A DNA stretch of 18,727 nt from an uncultured Victivallales bacterium (GTDB taxonomy: Bacteria > Verrucomicrobiota > Lentisphaeria > Oligosphaerales > JAFGRS01). A model generated the notes under the pieces. The model ran no database searches, had not been told where the DNA came from, and saw nothing but the letters and a program-made list of their open reading frames with translations. The position numbers and the translations under genes were made by a program. Shown in pieces: positions 15,611 to 18,727 of this stretch (position 1 is its first letter; every line of letters begins with the position of its first letter). The stretch is from contig CAILKC010000282.1 of assembly GCA_903834675.1 (NCBI GenBank), positions 1-18,727 of the forward strand, in the 5' to 3' direction.

Positions 15611-16306
15611 ATGAGGTCGAAACAACGAAGCTTCACCCTGATCGAACTGTTGGTCGTGATCGCCATCATTGCCATTCTGGCAGCGATGCTCCTGCCGGCC
15701 CTGGCGCAAGCACGTGAGAAGGCGCGCCAGGCCACGTGTCTGTCGAATAGCAAGCAACTCGTGCTCGGATGCACGATGTATGCCCAGGACTACAACGACT
15801 ACATGCCCTGCGGTCGCCCGCAGTACGTCGCCTGCGCCGCCGATAGCACCGCATTCTGGCAGCATCTGATGATTGGCTACGTAACCGACGCGAACACCTT
15901 CCGCTGCCCGAGTCAGCAGACCACCGGCAACCCCGGTTGCGCCAAGTACTTCCCCTGGGCTCGCGCCCTGAACTTGGGCACGGCGTACGGGATCAACTGC
16001 CGTGGGTGGGGAACCTCGGGCGGTATACCGCTTGCACAAATCACGGCGCCGTCCAAAGCCTTCTACATTGTCGACTATGCCAATGCTGGCGGTGGCTGGT
16101 GGCGCGGCTTCCGTGACCCCTATAACACCTGTCCCACCGTCGACCAGTATTACAAGGAGATTCACAACGGCGGGGTCAATATCGCCTTGGGCGATGGGCA
16201 CGCTGAGTCGTTCAAGAGCGCTCTGGCCTATGCCCGTTCCTATAACACCTACGCCACCCTGCTACCGTGGTTGGCGACCGCCTCAGCCGCGGCTCCCGGT
16301 TGGTAG
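15611..16306 (+). CDS. Prepilin-type N-methylation / H-X9-DG domain protein (231 aa)
   Basis: The N-terminus [20 protein letters not shown] is a type IV prepilin or type II pseudopilin signal: a short basic leader, F8 as the methylated first residue, and E12 as the fifth mature residue, followed by a hydrophobic helix (9-31) and AREKAR (35-40). The residue before the cleavage site is Ser, not the usual Gly. Near the C-terminus, H185 and D195-G196 are separated by nine residues, the prepilin-processing-associated H-X9-DG motif that is greatly expanded in Planctomycetota, Lentisphaerota and Armatimonadota. Several cysteines (C43, C54, C67, C75, C99, C110, C130, C174) may form disulfides outside the membrane. 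AAAGGAGA sits 7-8 nt before the ATG and a good promoter lies upstream, so the gene is transcribed alone. It is probably a pseudopilin-like surface or secretion component; its exact role is unknown for most such paralogues. Confidence 0.92.
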   Translation: MRSKQRSFTLIELLVVIAIIAILAAMLLPALAQAREKARQATCLSNSKQLVLGCTMYAQDYNDYMPCGRPQYVACAADSTAFWQHLMIGYVTDANTFRCPSQQTTGNPGCAKYFPWARALNLGTAYGINCRGWGTSGGIPLAQITAPSKAFYIVDYANAGGGWWRGFRDPYNTCPTVDQYYKEIHNGGVNIALGDGHAESFKSALAYARSYNTYATLLPWLATASAAAPGW

Positions 16307-16324
16307 AGCGCGCCGCCCCCCCGC

Positions 16325-16355
16325 CTGACGGCGTCGCCCGTGGCCGCGCCGTCAG
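16325..16355. terminator. Hairpin between convergent genes
   Basis: CTGACGGCG (16325-16333) pairs perfectly with CGCCGTCAG (16347-16355) around a 13-nt loop. It lies in the 45-bp gap between the prepilin-like gene and the FAD gene and covers the stop codon of the latter (16352-16354). It could act on both transcripts, but neither side has a U-tract, so intrinsic termination is uncertain. Confidence 0.45.
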
Positions 16356-18376
16356 CCTTCCCTGAATACGTCGCCGCGAGCGCAGGCGGCCCAGGTCGTT
16401 TCGAACCAGCTCAGGTCGGTCGGTAACGGCCGCACCGGCACCGGCGTCACCCGCACCTCACAGACGGTCTGCGGCTCGACCGACACCTCCAGGATCTCGG
16501 CCCGCTTGGCAAGGTTCTCGGCGCGGTGCCGCAGCACCGGCCCACGCCGGGTCTGCACCGTCAATTCCCCCGCGGCATCCAACACCATGAAGGCGCCCCG
16601 ACTGCCGCCACCCCCGCGGAGGTAGGCCCGCAACGCCTCCAGAAAGACGACGCTGGTCAGCGCCAGCCACTTGTTCTGCGTGGCCTTGGGCAGGTCGACC
16701 GGCGAGGCGCAGCGAATGCCCTGCGCGGCGATGGCGAGGCAGAGCTCCCGCGCCTCGCGCAAGGCCTGCTCTACCACCGGCAGGGAACGCACAAAGGCAC
16801 CCGCCCGGCTCATGCGCTCCTGGATGGCGGGTCGCAGGGGGCCCCATTCCAGCCCGTCCGCGGCGTGCAGCCAACCCTCGTATTCGGCCATCTGCTCGGC
16901 GACCTGCGCTTGCGCCCACTCGAGGAACGGCGCCACCTCCGGCGCGGGCTCGGGGTAGACGTTAGCGATGTACTGCGCGGCCCGCATGGCGCCCACCTGG
17001 CCGCTGTTGAGCGCACTGCCGCCGGGGCGCACGCCGTGGGTGCCGTTCAGCTCGCCGATGGCAAACAGGTGTGGCAGGCTCGTCTCCCACCAGGGATTGC
17101 CGCGCAGGCCGCCGTTGCAATGCTGGGCGCAGACCGCCACCTCCAGCGGCTGGCGCAGGTCAACGCCATGCTCCGCGTACAGCTCGATACTCTGCGGGTT
17201 CATCTGCGCCAGCCGCTCGTATGGCGTCCCCTGCACCGCGCCAGAGCGCTCCAGATAGGTCCGGGCCTCCGGACCCAACTCGGCGATGCGGAAGGGCGAC
17301 ATTCCTGGCGCCGGGCGTGGATCGCTCATGAAGTCCATGAACACCCGCCGCCCCGTCTCGATCTCACGCTGCACGGCGATGTCGACCAGACTCGAGCCCT
17401 GGTTCTGCAAACGCTCCGCATGAAATGGCCACTGGTAGCCCTTCAGGAAAATGCTCGTCGCCAGGGTCGGCATATCGCCATAGTACTCGTGCAGGAACGA
17501 GCGCCGCTCGCTCACTCCGTCCGCCGCCGTGCTGAAGTAGTCCGGCACCACCTGCTGATAGGTCCCGGAGAGGTTCCAGCGAAAGGCCACCGAAGCCAGG
17601 CCGTACTGCAGTTCGGTGAGGTTATTCCCCACCACCCCGGCGGCAAAGGCCAGGCCATGCGAGCCAACCTGTCCATGCGGCCAGACGCTGACGCGGTACA
17701 GTTCGCCCGGACCGCCCGTGGCCAGAACCACATTCCGGGCGTTGAACAGCGTCAGTCCGTAGGTCTCCCGGTGATGCTCCTGGCGGTTCAGACACAGCAC
17801 CCCGACCACGCGCCGCGACGGCCCCTCGCCCGCCGTCAGCAGACGCACGGCGTCGTGCCGGTCAAACACCGGAATCTGCCGCTGCCGGACCTGCTCCAAC
17901 AAGCGTTCGAACATGAACCGCGAGGTCTTCGGCCCGGCACTGGTGGCACGTTGCCGCGGGTCGTGGTCCGTCTTGTAGCCCACATAGCCGCCGTAGCGGT
18001 TGAACGGAAACGGCACCCCGATCCGGCAGAGCTCAAAAAAAGCCGGCGCCGAACCCAATCCTTCGATGTACGCCAGATCGCCATGCATCATGCCGCCCTT
18101 GAACAGGCTGCGGGCAAAGTCCATCGGGCTATCCGCTTCAGCGCCGAAGATTCCCAGCTTGTAGTACGTCTGCTTATCGGAGCCGGAGTTGTTGCTGGCG
18201 CCGTTGCCCAGACGGTCTACCACCATGGCCACATCACGCGATCCCAGGTCATGCAGCGCCTCGGCGCAGCGTAACCCCGCCGCCCCGGCGCCCACGATCA
18301 GGGTGTCGACGGAGACCACGTCAAAGGCCGCGCTGCGGCCCTGGTTCAGTTTCAGAGAAAACCGTTGCCTGCGCAT
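16352..18376 (-). CDS. FAD-binding oxidoreductase of the fumarate reductase / L-aspartate oxidase type (674 aa)
   Basis: Residues 24-41 hold the FAD ADP-binding loop VDTLIVGAGAAGLRCAEA, NVVLATGGPGELY (215-227) the second conserved strand of this flavoprotein superfamily, and HLFAIGELNGTHGVRPGGSA (436-455) the C-terminal FAD signature. In succinate dehydrogenase, fumarate reductase and NadB the capping domain carries a conserved H/R set and an HxMGG-type stretch; here the corresponding region reads AQHCNGGLRGNP (417-428), which keeps H and GG but has an unusual Cys-Asn. The C-terminal ~180 residues are helical with an extra beta tail. Good Shine-Dalgarno AGGGGTG precedes ATG 18376. It is monocistronic in this window and no iron-sulfur or membrane-anchor subunit is visible beside it. 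The substrate is unknown; oxidation or reduction of a small carboxylate or sugar acid is possible. It has no clear signal peptide. Confidence 0.85.
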   Translation of the reverse strand: MRRQRFSLKLNQGRSAAFDVVSVDTLIVGAGAAGLRCAEALHDLGSRDVAMVVDRLGNGASNNSGSDKQTYYKLGIFGAEADSPMDFARSLFKGGMMHGDLAYIEGLGSAPAFFELCRIGVPFPFNRYGGYVGYKTDHDPRQRATSAGPKTSRFMFERLLEQVRQRQIPVFDRHDAVRLLTAGEGPSRRVVGVLCLNRQEHHRETYGLTLFNARNVVLATGGPGELYRVSVWPHGQVGSHGLAFAAGVVGNNLTELQYGLASVAFRWNLSGTYQQVVPDYFSTAADGVSERRSFLHEYYGDMPTLATSIFLKGYQWPFHAERLQNQGSSLVDIAVQREIETGRRVFMDFMSDPRPAPGMSPFRIAELGPEARTYLERSGAVQGTPYERLAQMNPQSIELYAEHGVDLRQPLEVAVCAQHCNGGLRGNPWWETSLPHLFAIGELNGTHGVRPGGSALNSGQVGAMRAAQYIANVYPEPAPEVAPFLEWAQAQVAEQMAEYEGWLHAADGLEWGPLRPAIQERMSRAGAFVRSLPVVEQALREARELCLAIAAQGIRCASPVDLPKATQNKWLALTSVVFLEALRAYLRGGGGSRGAFMVLDAAGELTVQTRRGPVLRHRAENLAKRAEILEVSVEPQTVCEVRVTPVPVRPLPTDLSWFETTWAACARGDVFREG

Positions 18377-18524
18377 GAATTCACCCCTGGGCTCCGCGCC
18401 CCGCGTTTCGCCGGGTCCGTGATTTCGGAGTCATGGCACTATACCCAGCCAACGCGGTGCCGCGTCCGCCCGCGGCGGACTTGCCAGCGTCGGACCGCCT
18501 CATCGTAGCGCTCCAGTCGGCGCA
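18377..18524. promoter_or_regulatory. Upstream region of the FAD gene
   Basis: This stretch should contain the promoter of the FAD gene on the minus strand. A -10-like TATAGT (complement of 18438-18443) is present, but no matching -35 box is seen at 16-18 bp. No gene can be supported here. Confidence 0.35.
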
Positions 18525-18621
18525 GGGTTACAACTCAGGGGTATTTCCCTGCCCCAACGGGGTTGTGGCTGAGAGCCCAGGGTTGCGGCCAGGGTGCCGC
18601 TACCCTGGGTCAAACAAATGT
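18525..18621. repeat. Second copy of the ACTCAGG-type repeat, with a different inner hairpin
   Basis: GGGTTACAACTCAGG (18525-18539) and CCCTGCCCCAACGGGG (18547-18562) repeat copy 1 at 15113. The sequence then diverges into a strong hairpin: CCCAGGG (18576-18582) pairs with CCCTGGG (18603-18609), enclosing GCGGC/GCCGC. The inverted right-hand end found in copy 1 is missing; the next repeat begins directly at 18622. Confidence 0.6.
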
Positions 18622-18727
18622 CGACCTGTGCAATAAGAGAGTCCGTCTGAAGCGCTGAAGGCGCGCTGCCATACCAGCCCAGGGCAACGCCCTGGGAATA
18701 GAATGGTTATGGGTTTGAGCCCTGTAG
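18622..18727. mobile_element. Modular palindromic element, copy 2 (cut by window end)
   Basis: The 106 bp to the window end align without gaps to 15233-15338, differing at five positions, all transitions. The left terminal repeat CGACCTGTGCAATAAG is intact and the central module reads GCCCAGGGCAACGCCCTGGG, a perfect hairpin where copy 1 has one mismatch. The left flank (ACAAATGT) is unlike that of copy 1, so the shared unit begins exactly at the terminal repeat. Confidence 0.8.

Noticed and set aside
16526..18274. Long plus-strand open frame opposite the FAD gene
   Set aside because: It is the antisense shadow of a clear flavoprotein, with no domain or start signal of its own.

Overview
This is a high-GC bacterial window from what looks like an uncultured, polysaccharide-degrading organism of the Planctomycetota/Lentisphaerota type, with Armatimonadota as an alternative. 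The pointers are a prepilin-like protein with an H-X9-DG motif, a large polytopic membrane protein of the DUF6785/DUF6784 kind, a secreted heparinase-II/III-like protein fused to an FG-GAP propeller, a TIM-barrel protein resembling hypothetical glycosyl hydrolase family 6, and many composite palindromic repeats between genes. No rRNA, tRNA or universal marker gene is present, so the phylum is inference only.

Layout. 1-317: leader region with two GC-rich hairpins. 318-605 (+): 95-residue zinc-ribbon protein. 622-4473 (-): 1283-residue secreted heparinase-like/FG-GAP protein. 4538-4683: palindromic element. 4688-5761 and 5773-6897 (-): Gfo/Idh/MocA oxidoreductase and DegT-type aminotransferase, an operon with the aminotransferase first. 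6898-7186: divergent intergenic region with inverted repeats. 7187-9223 (+): large membrane protein. 9227-10385 (+): decayed glycosidase-like gene, interrupted by a palindromic insertion (9257-9430) flanked by a 10-bp direct repeat and by an in-frame TAG. 10405-12453 (+): cytoplasmic glycosidase-like protein. 12508-14853 (-): SSS-family symporter with an unusual soluble insert and C-terminal extension. 14854-15610: repeat-rich intergenic DNA. 15611-16306 (+): prepilin-like protein with its own promoter. 16352-18376 (-): fumarate-reductase-like FAD protein. 18377-18727: upstream region running into second copies of the repeats seen at 15.1-15.5 kb.

How the genes may work together (inference). 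The secreted heparinase-like protein could attack an anionic or amino-sugar-containing glycan outside the cytoplasm. The SSS symporter, and perhaps the 678-residue membrane protein, could import the products. The glycosidase-like protein lacks a signal peptide and could trim them in the cytoplasm. The Gfo/Idh/MocA plus DegT pair is the classic oxidation/transamination pair for making or interconverting an amino sugar. No regulator, sulfatase or SusC/D-type gene is seen.

The most unusual content is the short non-coding elements. Three separate palindromic elements have terminal inverted repeats of 13-17 bp, and each is flanked by an 8-10-bp direct repeat (perfect for one, one mismatch for the other two), as expected for target-site duplications. 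One is built of three pairs of mirrored palindromic modules and occurs twice. Another set shares the terminal motif ACTCAGGTG. They look like an active or recently active population of non-autonomous mobile elements, one of which has landed in a dying glycosidase gene.
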